Below, piece after piece: positions 33,725-45,246 of a stretch of 64,000 nt of DNA. The stretch comes from Lichina pygmaea (Eukaryota; Ascomycota; Lichinomycetes; Lichinales; Lichinaceae): positions 2,890,379-2,954,378 of the forward strand of contig OY730170.1 in assembly GCA_963422465.1 (NCBI GenBank). The letters are read 5' to 3'. The number at the start of each line of letters is the position of its first letter. Position 1 is the stretch's first letter. Position numbers and translations under genes: made by a program. The notes beneath the pieces are model-generated. The model saw only the letters and a list, made by a program, of their open reading frames with translations. It made no database searches and was not told the DNA's origin.

Positions 33725-35868
33725 TTGGGGGGGGGAGCGTAGTCTCTCGGTCCGTTTCTCTTTTTAGAACTCTATGATCATTACTCTTTTGGCTTGCCTC
33801 TTGTATCTCACTCGTTCCACCGTCTTTGACAGATGGACCTGGTCTTTCGACCCAAGCTTTCGACGTCGGATTCGATCACCCTTTTTTTTTTTTTTTTTTT
33901 TTTTTTGCAAGATGGACGTTGCAGCGAGGAGAGCTGACCCCCTCTCCCCCTCAGTGCCTCCAATGAAGTCTAACCTCGAAAAGCGGAACCGAAGAATTAT
34001 ATGCTAGGAGTGAAACGACCCCTCCATGTTGGGAAATGCTTGTTTCGAGAGCGGTTGGAGTGTTACTGTACCGTACATACGTCCTGTAGGTATGGAGTGA
34101 GTAGGTAGATACACACGCACATTGGTTCTTGGCTTGCGCGCGGGAAAGGTGTGTGTCTTCTGTTTTCTCCTTTCTGTTTTCTGTTTCCCATCCTCCATCT
34201 ACTTCGCATCATCCATCCTCCATCATCCATCTACTTCCCATCGGCCATCATCCACCTTTCATCTTTTCATCTTCTATTTCGCACGGTACCGGTACCATCC
34301 ACCCATCGATCACCGCAGCCCAACACAGAAGCCACTTGATCAGTAGTTACCCCGTACTTCGGTACGAGTATGTACGGTGCCGTACTACACGTACGTCCGT
34401 GCAGTAGCTTGGCTACTCGTAGACAAGCGCGACAAGACAAGACCTGGACCACGGTAGAACAACCGGACTACGTGCGCACAGTAAGGCTGCAGTCTGCAGT
34501 CCGTAGACCCATTCTCCGTACACAGACCACAAATAGATCAGGCTGACACGGGTTACCGTGCGAACAACAGCTCACAGGGGCCCCCAGATTACGGCGCCTG
34601 GTCAGATCAGATTGCTGTGGACAAGATTAATCGGACAAGAATACGTACACCAGACAAGACTACTCCGTACATCAGACAAGACTAGACCGCTACCAAACCA
34701 CACAAGACCGGACCCACCGGACAGGGTCAGACCGGATCAGACAGAAGTAGACAGAAGTAGACGGGACCAGACAGGACCAGACGGAACTAGCATCGTAGAG
34801 GGCAGACTACTGTAGAACAGATGGGGCACACCTACCTCTACATATGTATAAACATGCACTAGCAACAGCGGAGAGATCCAGAAACAGACAAAGAGCATGA
34901 TGTGATATCGTTCACGCTGAGCAAGGAGGTGAGATCTAAAATGCTTCCCTTTGGTTCTTTGGTGATGATGATGATGATGATGATGGTCTCTTTCTGACAC
35001 ACCATCCCTGAGTTCTGCAACGGGGAAAACAAGTGTGAATCACACATCGTCTAGAAGTCTAGGATTAAAAGTCGAGAACGTAGGTGCTCCCGATGCCCAC
35101 CACATAACATGTCACGCACGCACACACGTACATGTATGCTACCCCCCTGCTCCCCTCAAGTCTGTCATCAGATCGTCACTTCGTAACCACTCGCCCGGAA
35201 CCGGCACTGGCTTCTCCTCGGTCTCTTCCGCGCTGACGAGTACGTTTCCCAGTGACACGACTCGGGCTGTCGATTAAACGAGCTGTACATGTCCCGACGG
35301 CCGTCTTTTTGCTTCGCCTCGTCCGAGGTGACTCCCCACCCATCTGGGTCATGCACGCAGTTTCCAGTCGCTGGCTGTGTCCTCACAGTTCTTGTGCGCT
35401 AGATGGGGATCAATCCAACGGTTTCGTAGCCTCCGCTCGTGGATTTCCGAGGCCTCGGCTCGACCCGATGACTGCGCGAATGTGCCCTTCTCGACCACAT
35501 GTCTTCACTGAGCAAGCCCATCGAATTCCGGAGCGTCAAAATCTCATCGGAAGGCCACGTCTTGGCGCGAAGGTCGGTCGTCGCGGTTGACCAGGGAACT
35601 TGGGGGGTTCCTTCAGTGAGAATGCGTTCGTTATAGAATATATAAACCGAGACGACCACGGGTACTTTGGTTTTGTTGGCCTCTCGGACAGTGGCTGCGC
35701 TGCCAAGAAATGCCGGCTGCAGCCGACTCCTTCGAGTGTGCCCTGTGTTCCAATCATGGGAAGAGGTCAGCGGGATAAGCCACTTTGGATGTGTCGGCCG
35801 TTATACGCGTCGACAACCAGTCTCGTCCCGGTCCGACGCCAAGATCTATCGGAAGCTGATGGACGATA
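33725..35868. other. Repeat-rich spacer without a recognised gene
   Basis: 2.1 kb containing a 25-nt T run (33882-33906), CATCC/CATCATCC repeats (34190-34270), a GTAC island (34350-34405), a degenerate GACAAGAC/ACCAGACA repeat field (about 34425-34795), and (GAT)n at 34965-34985. No coherent coding sequence seen. Confidence 0.5.
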
Positions 35869-36263
35869 TCAATCACCGAGCTTCGGTAGCACAATACATA
35901 CAACGGGGTAAGAAATCCGAGCGGTCCTCTGGCAGCAATGGAAGACATAGCCGTCTGGACAGGTCAGGGGCAGCTTCGGGTCAGGTGTTCCTGTAAGACC
36001 TGGGTCGTCAGCTCAACCCTCGGAAGACCAAGGCCGGACGGGCCTCTCGCATCGTGACGTGGTGAGGTCGGTAAGAAAGAGCAAAGATCTTGAAGCCGCT
36101 TACAGATGGTGCCGACTTCTTTGTCAAACCCCTTCCAGTCCGTTACTTGCACTAGTTCGTTGCGGCAGCACCTCGACAACGCATCTCTGCACGGTTTGAA
36201 TGCCTCGGTGACGGAGGCGGTCATCAGAAGACCCAGGAGAGGAAGAAGGACGCGAAACGCCAT
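35869..36263 (-). CDS. Hydrophobin-like small secreted 8-cysteine protein
   Basis: Two exons, 36104-36263 and 35869-35999, joined over a 104-nt intron (GTAAGC donor, GCTGAC branch site, CCCAG acceptor), encode 96 aa. The signal peptide MAFRVLLPLLGLLMTASVTEA precedes the mature start FKPC. The eight cysteines follow the hydrophobin order C-CC-C-C-CC-C with spacings 6, 20, 12, 7 and 11, closest to class I. Hydrophobins coat aerial hyphae and spores with amphipathic films. Read without splicing the frame is open for longer but has only six cysteines in the wrong order, so the spliced model is preferred. The ATG at 36263 is chosen because the upstream in-frame codon is GTG. A cysteine-rich effector is the alternative reading. 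Confidence 0.68.
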
Positions 36264-37582
36264 GATGGAAACTCGGCGCACTGTGGAGATGGCCCACTTG
36301 GAAGTGAGGGAGTAGAAATGCCAACGATGCGGCGTGTGCAGCTTGTCGATCGACGGACCAAGATGAACCGTTCAAGAGAGCGAAAATGATCAGGTGCAAC
36401 TTTAAATGGCGGCCAGCGCCAAGGCCGCAGGTTGGACAAGACGCGGTCGATATACGATCTGTCCATGGCGACGAGCATGCCGCCTCGTACGGGTGATCCG
36501 CTGGCCCGTGAGAGATTCGAAACACCATACATACTCGTACGTATGGCTTGGAGGATGTACGGAACCACTGCGCGCGGCGGTACGACAGAAGCAGCCTCTA
36601 CGTGCCCCAATATACTGTACGGACGTACCCGCGGTACCGTCTGTACGTACGTATAGACCACACGAGCAGTCGTATCGACGGGCAACCTTGTCTGGCGAGG
36701 ATCTGACGTCCAGCAGCTTCGAGCCGATCGTCCTCTAAATTGCGCTTACTTTAAAGTACGGGCCCGTACGTTGTCCGGCGAGTGTCCCCGTACCGTATTC
36801 TATCGCTCGAGATGTCGATCAGCCTTCACGTGGCACGAGACCGAAATACGACTTGGGGTGAGAGCAGGCCAGTCGTGACGGCTCAATATGAGATTTGGAG
36901 TTGATTGAGTGTACCATGCATGAGTCACGTGAGATGGCAGTATCGGGGGAGAGTCACGTGGTCTGCACCCAAGAACCGATTGAACTTCCTAATCCACAAA
37001 ACTCAACCAAATCGATGGACTCAGATCTTTGAGCAGACTCAATTGACATGACTGCGGTATTTACAGTACGTACTGTATTACGTACCTTGCGCATCAGGTG
37101 CGATACTATGTGACCATCAGTAATCGCTTACAGTAGAGGATGTGGCCGTCTCCCGATTGGGAAAGAGTAGCTTACTGGCCTTTTCGGCCCTGCAGGCTGC
37201 TGACTCGGAATTTCTGCAGGTGATGTCGGGCCGTACCAAAGGTTTTAAGAGACACTGCTCCCTATCCATAGTTGACCAACAAGGTATAATTTTTGAAACA
37301 CTCCTGCAACCTAGCAGTGCCCAATTACTACACTCGTACGTACCTACATCCGCAATCCTCATGCTGACTAAAAAAACTGGCCAATGAGGAAGTCTTTGAA
37401 ATTTTGCAGTACGTACGTACTTAGTAAGCGGGACTACAGTGCGAGTGTCCCTAGGGCTTCAACCCTATGTACTTGTGTACCCCACAGCCTCAGAATACCA
37501 GTAAGGTCGTGTCGACATCGCAACCTCCACGGACATAAACGCCAGCACTCCTCAAAGCAGCTGAGGTCTCCAATCATTCAAG
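36264..37582. other. Spacer with GTAC islands
   Basis: 1.3 kb between the hydrophobin-like gene and eL43. GTAC/TACGTA islands occur at about 36535-36660, 36755-36795, 37060-37085 and 37408-37420, and CACGTG sites near 36926 and 36956. No gene seen. Confidence 0.4.
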
Positions 37583-38119
37583 ATGACGAAACGTACGAAG
37601 AGTAAGTCATCGCATCAATGTCATATCAAGATGTGAAAAGGGTCGCACGCTGATTTTCGTCTGCAGAGGTCGGCGTGACGGGCAAGTACGGCACAAGGTA
37701 TGTACGCTCTGGATAGAATCTCGCCGGGGACGACGGATGGTGGGGAGCTGTCGCAGCCTCCAAAGGGTCCGCGATCTGTGTCGAACAATCGAGGCTGACA
37801 ATGTCCTCCCAAGATACGGTGCGTCCTTGCGAAAGCAGGTCAAGAAGATGGAAATCACCCAGCACGCCCGATACATCTGCACTTTCTGCGGCAAGAACAC
37901 CGTGAAGCGGCAAGCCGTGGGCATCTGGGTGTGTCGGCCTTGCCGGAAGACGGTCGCCGGGGGAGCATGGACGGTCTCGTAAGTCAGCCCGTCGTGTCAA
38001 AGCTCTCGATGGACGCGCCCTCGTCTGCCATGCCGTTGGAGCTCATTCGTCCTAGGACTCCAGCCGCCGCTGCCACGAGGTCCACCATCCGACGGCTACG
38101 AGAGATTGCGGAGGTCTAA
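37583..38119 (+). CDS. RPL43: 60S ribosomal protein eL43 (L37a/L43)
   Basis: A structural protein of the large ribosomal subunit. Four exons: 37583-37601 (19 nt), 37667-37697 (31 nt), 37814-37978 and 38056-38119, giving exactly 92 aa, the family length. Sequence reads [19 protein letters not shown], then [18 protein letters not shown], a zinc ribbon CTFC...CRPC, and ends [13 protein letters not shown]. Short 5' exons interrupted early in the coding region are usual for fungal ribosomal-protein genes. The 116-nt intron 2 is the longest. Confidence 0.95.
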
Positions 38120-39239
38120 ACGGGAGCACTTCTCGTCGCTTCGTTACCTCGTCATCTCGCTGTCTAGCCTACATGTCTTCCTGGATCCACGAATGCAGAT
38201 TGATGCACCTGTTCAGCCAGCACTCTGCTCTCCCAAAGGCGTCCTGATCCATGCAAGGTACTGTACGAGGCGTACGACGTACAATCGTGCCGTAGCATGA
38301 GACGTAATCTGAACGACACAAGGAAGTACCGATGCCATGGGGTTCCAACCCCACAAGTGACGAGCAACAGCCATTCCTCGTCGTCCGAACCAAGTACCAT
38401 TCCCAGCCGTCAAAGACGACGACAAGGCTAGTTGAATTTCAAGCTCGTCAAGTTCTTCATGCTCTTCATAGTCTTCATACTCTCCATGCTCTCCATGTTA
38501 CAACCAAGTCGAAGACGTACGGTAGGTAATTGCTGTGTGTACTGTACCGTCTCTTGTGTACGGTACAGGCACTGCTAAGGAAGGGGAGGAGGGTTGGTGT
38601 TGGTGTTGCAATCCCGGATCAACCATATGATCTCATACCATACCATACCATACCATACCATTCCACACAGTACCACGACCATGAGATCTCGTAAGACACC
38701 GTACATACCAGGCTACCGTCGGACATCCCTCCACAGTCGGTGCCCTCCGTACTACAAAGAAGCAAGACGACAGGAAGTGGGGTCGTATGAAGCAAGACGA
38801 TACCTACCGTCCTTCCGTATCATACCGTCAAAGAAGACGAGATTGGTCCGACGGTACAAGCAATTAGATGATCAGTCCACGGTACGAGTTAGATGGCTTG
38901 AAGAACATGGGATCGCGCGACTTTCACGGCTGTGGACTGTTAGGACAGGTGGGACTTCGTGGGAGCGTGGCCACCCATCCCATGCTGCGTAGCGGTAAGA
39001 AAGAAGAGGAAGAAAGAAAGAAGAAGAAAAAAAAACAGCCGTTTCGGACTCGGAAGCATGCCCGTCGTGACCGTGTGTCATGACTTTTTCCTCTTGACTT
39101 GGCGTGCCCAAGACTGCTGTGTGCCCAAGACTGCTTGTGCCCAAGACTGCTGTGTGTCCAGCAGGCCCGTGACTTGGCCGTCTGAAAGCATGGGGAAAGA
39201 TGTGGGTACGTAGGTACCGTACATACGTACGAATAAGGA

Positions 39240-39730
39240 TTTGAACGATGAATGGGAGATAGATCTAGGGATGGGTAGATTGGATGTACGAATTGGTGAA
39301 GGGATGTAGGATTGGGGAAATAGACGTCGATAGCGTAGATGTACGAACGGGGAAATGAACGTATGAATAGGTGGATAGATGGAGATGGCATAGATGTACG
39401 AACGGGGCAACAGATGTAGAAGTGGGGAAATAAGTGTCGATAGCGTAGATGTACGAACGGGGAAATGAACGTACAAATAGGTGGATAGATGGAGATGGCA
39501 TAGATGTACGAACTGGCGCATAGATGTATGGATGGCTTAGAACGGATGCGCGAAGGGGGAGATGGATGTAGATGGCGTAGGTGTACCAAAGGGGAAATGA
39601 ACGTACGAATTGGTGAACAGATGGAGATGGCATGGATGTACAAACGGATGCATCCACGTACGGCCAAATGGATGCACGAGTGGGTGATGACATGCAGATA
39701 GCATAGACGTATGAAATGGGGAGAATAGAT
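39240..39730. repeat. Degenerate tandem repeat, about 110-bp period
   Basis: The segment around CGATAGCGTAGATGTACG at 39328 recurs at 39438, followed in both copies by GGTGGATAGATGGAGATGG; a weaker third copy follows near 39560. Subunits such as ATGTACGAACGGGG recur more often. Confidence 0.75.
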
Positions 39731-39849
39731 GTAGATCGATCCAGACGCAGGCGCAGAAGCAGACGCAGACGGAGCTTGAAACCCCAAACATATTCCGCAA
39801 ATCGAATTGTCCCTCTCGTAATTTGTTCTTTGAATCTCCCACGAAGCTC

Positions 39850-40022
39850 CTCCAAGCAACTCCACCGAGCATTTACACCGAGCAACTCCTCCGAGAAACT
39901 CCACTGAGCAACTCCACTGAGCAACTCCACTGAGCAACTCCACTGAGCAACTCCACTGAGCAACTCCACTGAGCAACTCCACTGAGCAACTCCACTGAGC
40001 AACTCCACTGAGCAACTCCACC
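39850..40022. repeat. 13-bp minisatellite
   Basis: About nine near-perfect copies of ACTGAGCAACTCC between 39903 and 40021, with degenerate units extending back to about 39850. The 13-bp period keeps one minus-strand frame open and gives a 13-residue protein-like repeat, which I regard as accidental. Confidence 0.9.
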
Positions 40023-40176
40023 GACGAGCACGACGGGCATCATCGAAGGACGTACTGTAGGAAAAGAACCGTCGTGGGTTTGGTAGCATAACAGGCTTTG
40101 GGAAGGACGGAGGTTCTTTCAGGATCGTAACGCTCTGAGACGCTCTCCCAGCCTGTGATGGTGTTGGTTCGTGGCG

Positions 40177-41114
40177 TCAGCGCTGGAGCACAAACGGGGA
40201 ATATTTCCACAAACGACTGCGGAGAAGGCTGGAAAGGAAAGGAAACGATAAAGAAGACATGGAAAAGACCGACCCGTCCTCCTCAACTTCGACCGGCCCG
40301 ACCTTGACGTTCTTCGCCGGCGCCGCAGCGTCCATCTCCTGCGACAGCTCGACGCCAGCCTCGTCGGCGACCTGCAGCATGAGACGATCGACGTCCTCCT
40401 GGGGAGTGGCCACGGCCGTGGCCGAGCTCGTCGCGTTCTCGTAGTAGCCCGTCGCCACGTCGAGATCCTCGAACTGGGTCTCGAACCGGTCCATGACGGC
40501 GGATATCTGCATTACGTCGGAGAGATTGTCAGTCGACAGATCCAACCATCGACAGAGAGAGCCGTATCCTGCTCTTGGACCGAGAGACCGAGGTAGGGGG
40601 CAGGACCTTCTCCAGGTCCATCGTCTTCATGGCGTGGTCCATGCCCTTGACGACGTTGGTCATGCTGCCCGTGACCTGGCGCATCGTGACGGCGGTCTGG
40701 ATGCGGCTGCTGACGGCGTCGATGCGCGACCCCAACCGCAGCAGGTTCAGGCGTTCGTTCTGCTTCCGGATCGCGTTCTGGGCGTAGATCTTGGCAATGT
40801 CGTTGTGGTTCTGTTGGATGGCCTGAGGGAGCGCGCGTCAGCAGGTGCTCGTCCGTCGGGGCGGGACACCGTCACCTTCTTCACTTTGTTCTTCTCCGCC
40901 GTCTCGTCTTTTCCCGCCTTGGCCGCCTGTCTGTTGAGTTGCTTGGCCGTGAACTAGTCTCCCTCTCGCATGCATGTCCACCTGTCAGTGCAGTCCGCTC
41001 CATCTGATATGGTACTGCATGGGAGGAGGGGCGACTGGAACCCCGCGGTCGGGGCTGTCAGAGGCTATCGGCACCAACCTTCAGGTTGAACAGGGCCTTT
41101 TCCAAGCCGGACAT
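40177..41114 (-). CDS. DID2: ESCRT-III-associated protein Did2/Vps46 (CHMP1)
   Basis: Recruits Vps4 to ESCRT-III for multivesicular-body sorting at endosomes. Exons 41079-41114, 40876-40953, 40607-40822 and 40177-40506 give 219 aa. The assembled protein starts [22 protein letters not shown] and includes [56 protein letters not shown] and [20 protein letters not shown]. Near the C-terminus, a further stop-free in-frame intron of 45 or 57 nt (starting at a GTCGGT after EEDG) is likely, which would shorten the protein to 204 or 200 aa, nearer the family length, and place LLRSRLWKY or RLWKY as the MIT-interacting end. The exact C-terminus is therefore open. Confidence 0.9.
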
Positions 41115-41654
41115 GATGACGGACTAGAATACGTGATCGACGGCGACGTTGAGAGTTCCAACGTTCAAGCCTGAGGTTTGCTCGTCGAGGTTGAGGATGG
41201 TTCTACTGTGGTACGTTCAGGATGGCTAGGCTACAGCACCGTATGTTGTAGGTTGGGTAGTTACCGAGGCGCGCTAGATTAGGCACATGCTGTAGCCTTA
41301 GGGAGCCTAGACGCAGCTGGGAGGTACTGCACTAACGTGTACAGCTTGACGAACGGTGCGTTAACGACGTCGGGATTATCCTCCGACTCTCTTTGCGATC
41401 GGTAGCCGTCAACAACCCCGAGGGGGCGTGGCTGCCGGCCTAGGTACAGTACGTACATACATACATCACGATTGAGCAGAGGGTGGTCTTGGCTGTGAGA
41501 GTGTCTAATAGCCTTGTCTTAGATGTGCGGACCAGAGACGAACAGGCATGGTCGACTGGATCGCTTCGTTCGGCTCCTAAACTCCTGATTCTACATGTCG
41601 CAGACGACCGTAGACGAGGCCGCGCAAGACACCTCCACGTCAGCGTCCCTCCGC
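41115..41654. other. Spacer, DID2 upstream region / HAC1 3' region
   Basis: 540 bases holding the DID2 promoter and the HAC1 3' end; a GTACGTACATAC patch is at about 41445-41466. No other feature seen. Confidence 0.4.
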
Positions 41655-43224
41655 TCATCCTCCGCCGGGCCACCGAACCTTTTCCGGCGCCGACGGTGGC
41701 GGTCGATCAGAAGTCGTCCTGGTCAACTCGTCGAGAGTGAGGCGCAGTCGGCGAACCTCGGTGGAGGGATCCGGCGGCCTCGACGAGCCAAGGTCGAGGG
41801 TCCGTTCGATCGACCCGATCGCGTCGAACATCCTTCGGAGCGAACGCACGTGAGCCGTTCCGCCGGTGCCGCCGCCGGCCCCGCCGCCGGCCCCGCCGCC
41901 GGCCCCGCCGCCGGCCCCGCGCATCCCGCCACCCACGGACGAGGACTCGGCACTAGACTTCGGCCGCAATGCCCGACTCGTCGCGTCCCGAAGCGGGCGC
42001 GCCAGAGCCGGGCTGCAAGCCATCAGCCGTCGCAGCAAGTTCATCCGGAAGGTGGGTCGAGGTCGGGAGCCACGGCGAGACCGAGTCGACGAGCTCTCGC
42101 GGCGGTTCGGCGCCGAGCTCGACAAAGGGTTGGTCGGGGTCGAGATCAACCAGTGAATCAAGGGCACCAAGGCCTCGGCCGAGGAGACCGTCGACGTCGA
42201 GATCGGGCAGCCCGTCCGCAAAGAGCGGAAGAGCTCCATCATAGGATGGATCAGGCGAGAAGAGACGGTCGAAGCCATTGTCGCTAAGAGGAGATGCGAC
42301 GCGGTCGCGAGGACGATCAGAGACGCTCGCTCGTCGGAGCCCGTCGGCGAACGAGCGGCCGAGGCCGCCGACTGACACTGCAGGTCGCACAACATCGCTG
42401 CGGGATGTTGTGTCAAGTCGGCGGCCTTGTCGGCCTTGTCGGCCTTGTCGGCCATCTCGGCCATCTCGGCGACGGGGTCCAGCTTCGGCGAGCCGGACGC
42501 CGAGGAGAACTCGGCGTCGCGCGGGTCGACCGTCGGCTGGGGCACGGACGGCAGGGAGAAGTCAAAGTCAGGCATCTCCTCCTTGAGGCGGTCGGGAGCG
42601 GCGTCTTTGTTGGGGATGAGGTCGGCCGACAGGGTCGGCGAGACGCCTCTCGAGGGGTCGACGGGCGCCGGGAATCCGGCCTGGACCATCTTCCGGACGA
42701 CGGTCATCTCGGCCGCCATCTTGGCGACGGTCTGGGAGAGCTCCCTGTTCTCGAGCTCGGCCCGTCGTAGCTGGGCCGCGAGCAGGGCGTTCTGCCGCTT
42801 CACCGTCTCCCGCTCCTCTTCCAGGCCCTCGACCTCCTTGCGTTTTCGCTCCCGGGACGACTGAGCGGCGGCACGGTTTCGCAGGACTCGCTCGATGCGG
42901 CGCTGCTCCTTCTCGTCGTCGGTTTTGGCACGTTTTCTGCAGGACGACGTGAGCGGTGGCGGGCGGCACGGCTCTCAGTCGTCGTCTGTCGCCAGCTTAC
43001 CGTGGAGGTAGATTGGTCTTGGGCGTGGGCAGTTCCTGGCCCCACGACTTGCGCTTCTTGGCCGGCCTCTTCTCCGGCTCGATCGAAGACTGACGGCTTT
43101 CTGTCTGCCTCGGGTCGCATGTCGACGGAGAGTCGGCGACCTCCATCTCTGCTAGAGCTGCGGTGTCAAGACCGTCTAGGAGGCTCTCGACGGGGTCGAC
43201 CGAGGTCGACCGGCAGGCGTCCAT
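41655..43224 (-). CDS. HAC1: HAC1, uninduced reading frame
   Basis: If the 20-nt intron is retained, translation continues in a different frame from 42400 to a stop at 41655, giving 501 aa rather than 395. The alternative tail is Ser/Arg-rich and includes a Gly-Ala repeat (GAGGG units) encoded by a 12-bp GC-rich tandem repeat at about 41865-41915. Whether this form is made is unknown; in related fungi the unspliced mRNA is usually held back from translation. Confidence 0.7.
41953..43224 (-). CDS. HAC1: bZIP transcription factor HAC1/HacA, induced (spliced) form
   Basis: The master activator of the unfolded protein response, produced after IRE1 cuts its mRNA. A conventional intron at 42937-43000 joins TNLPPR to KRAKTDDEKEQRR. 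The basic region RRIERVLRNRAAAQSSRERKRK and a leucine zipper (VKRQNALLAAQLRRAELENRELSQTV) follow the KKRKSWGQELPTPKTNLPP block typical of HacA. A second, 20-nt non-spliceosomal intron lies at 42381-42400. Removing it changes frame and yields the 395-aa form ending at 41953, with an acidic/hydrophobic C-terminus (FDRLFSP, LPDLDVDGLLG, DSLVDLDPDQPF). The start is taken as the ATG at 43224 because the upstream in-frame codon is GTG; another 5' exon is possible. Confidence 0.9.
42373..42412 (-). promoter_or_regulatory. IRE1 cleavage hairpins bounding the 20-nt HAC1 intron
   Basis: On the HAC1 sense strand a perfect 9-bp stem (CACAACATC with GATGTTGTG, 42388-42396 and 42404-42412) presents the 7-nt loop CCGCAGC. 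Further 3', GAC/GTC (384-386 with 374-376 of 42,000) presents the 7-nt loop CTGCAGT. Both fit the IRE1 loop rule C-N-G/C-N-G-N, with cleavage after the third base. The released piece is exactly 42381-42400. Confidence 0.9.
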
Positions 43225-45246
43225 CGACTCTACACCGAGGACGAACGTCGTCTTGGAGTAGTATGTGCGTGAGAAGCTGCTTCTTTCCAAAAGTTGCACT
43301 CAGGCTTAGTCTGTGCCGCAGATGAGGGACTGGCAGATTCACCGATTAGATTCGAGGAAGCCTGCGGTAGACGGGGGCCACGGGGGGCGAAGAAGCCAGG
43401 TGGCCTGATCGCGACTGGCCCATCGCCAGCGGCGCCAAGCAAGTTAAGCGCGGGTCACGGGACTGTGGGCCTCCGTCCCTTCGAGGTCGAGAAGGTGGTC
43501 GGAAGGGAGGACCGAAGAGGACAGATGGCCCCTTTATATTCGACGACCGACGGTCCTCAGCCGGGGGTGGGTGTCAGACAGAGACAGCCAGGGGAGGGGG
43601 GTGCGCATTGATCCTCGCCGCCGTCGGAAGGACCTCCCCCCCAAAGCAAGGCTTGATCCTACTAAATCAGGTCTCACGACAACTGGAATCCAACCGACTA
43701 CGGTACCCTACCGCGACCGTCACTCAGCTCCATGCAAAAAGAAATCACGGAAAAGGGGGCTGAACCGACCAAATGGAATGTCGGAATTCTCTAGCCAATC
43801 TTACCGTACTGGACCGGCACTTCTGGACCTCCGTACAGGAATCCTCGATCCAGACAGATACGAGGTCAGTCTGCAGGTACTATGACAAGGACACACTCCA
43901 CGTAGTTACGTATGTATGTACGCACTGTATTGTATTGACTTCCTACTCCATTCTAAAGCTAGCTAAGGTAACTAGATTATGCTCGAATATCGATGGAAAT
44001 GGTAAGGAAGCCTCCGGGTCAGGTGACCAGCACCCGGCTCTATGGCAAACACCCCCCCCCCTGCTGCGGCCCCTGCGCGGACGCCCTCCTGCCGAGGTGC
44101 TGTACTGTACGTACGTATGTACAGTAGAACAAGGAAAGCGGCTGAGAGCTGAAGCTGATCTACATACGTAGGGCCCAGGAAGACTGTGAGACACTCTATA
44201 TATTGAGTACTTATAACAGCAGGGGATCCGCTGCCAGATAACATGTACTGTACTGTAGAAGCTATTTCCGCGCAATGGCTCGTAATTTCCGGAAGTACTT
44301 ATCCTGGTACGTAGGAGGTACGTACGTACAGTACGTATGTACCTGTACGAACGTACTGCGCCGCATACAGTGGCACGAGAGGGCACCAGTGTCTACGAGT
44401 CCTCGTACTGTACCCGTGCCCTCCGTACCGTACGTAACGTAGTATGTTACCTAGCGTAGCGTACTATAAAAAGCCCTGAATGCGGAGCTGAGATGACGAG
44501 GCTGACTTTGCCACAGCTGCACCTTGTTCGGGCTGGGGAAAGATTGTCTTCCGATAGCCACCCAGCCAATCATGCAACCAAGCCAACGGTGTTGAAACAG
44601 ACCTGTGCTACGTACAACAGTCCAGCCAAGAGTGATCATACTCATGAGATTCCCATGATGACATGTCACGTGTCTGACATAGTCTATGACTACTCTGATC
44701 ACGTGACACAACCGCTGCCAGTTGATGCCCCCCCCAGCTCAGCCTCACTATCACTTGCTCAGAAATTGTCCACTAGTACAGAGTACATACATATGTACAA
44801 GGTGGGTGACAGATATAATACTATTTCTCCACTTCGGAACTAGCTACTGCTAGACTATACTGGAAACACTGTGTAGCAATATAGTAACTACAGTATGTCG
44901 CGCGCTGCCGTACGGAGTAGGCTAGAGCGGAACCGAGCCAAAAGACTACTGTGTCTGGGCTTAGTGCCCGACATCTCCGTACTCGCGATAGATAAGTGCG
45001 GCTGCACCCGCCTGCCTAGTCAGGATCTAACTGACTAAGCGCCCGGTCGGGCAACTAGCTCCTGACAATATAAGCATAGGGCACGTGATTTTCTTGATAG
45101 CTCGTCTGACATCTCAGCCTCCTTAGTCACGCAGGAGCAGCCGTCAGTACGAGCTGTTGAATTTAGGGGTTTCACCCGATCGGATTCGGTTGGGGGCGGA
45201 GGGAGGGGGGAGGGGGGAAGGGTTCGTCTTCATCTCTTCCGCCGCG
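43225..45246. other. Spacer with dense GTAC islands
   Basis: 2 kb between the HAC1 start and the ENP1 stop. The HAC1 5' leader and promoter are expected near 43225-43800. GTAC/TACGTA islands are very dense at 43895-43925 and 44095-44465, with an 11-nt C run near 44051. No gene seen. Confidence 0.5.

Larger units (their letters stand above)
38120..40176. repeat. Minisatellite-rich spacer
   Basis: 2 kb of mostly repetitive DNA. Named parts: (ATACC)n at 38635-38662; CCCAAGACTGCTGTGTG units at 39107-39165; a degenerate roughly 110-bp tandem repeat at about 39240-39730; and a 13-bp minisatellite at about 39850-40022. Open frames through these repeats on the minus strand are products of the repeats and not genes. 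Confidence 0.6.

Noticed and set aside
38924-40021. A 365-codon minus-strand open frame with a repeated SCSVELLSGVAQW-like unit
   Set aside because: It is the translation of the 13-bp minisatellite and the 110-bp repeat; neither period introduces stops, and no non-repeat domain is present.
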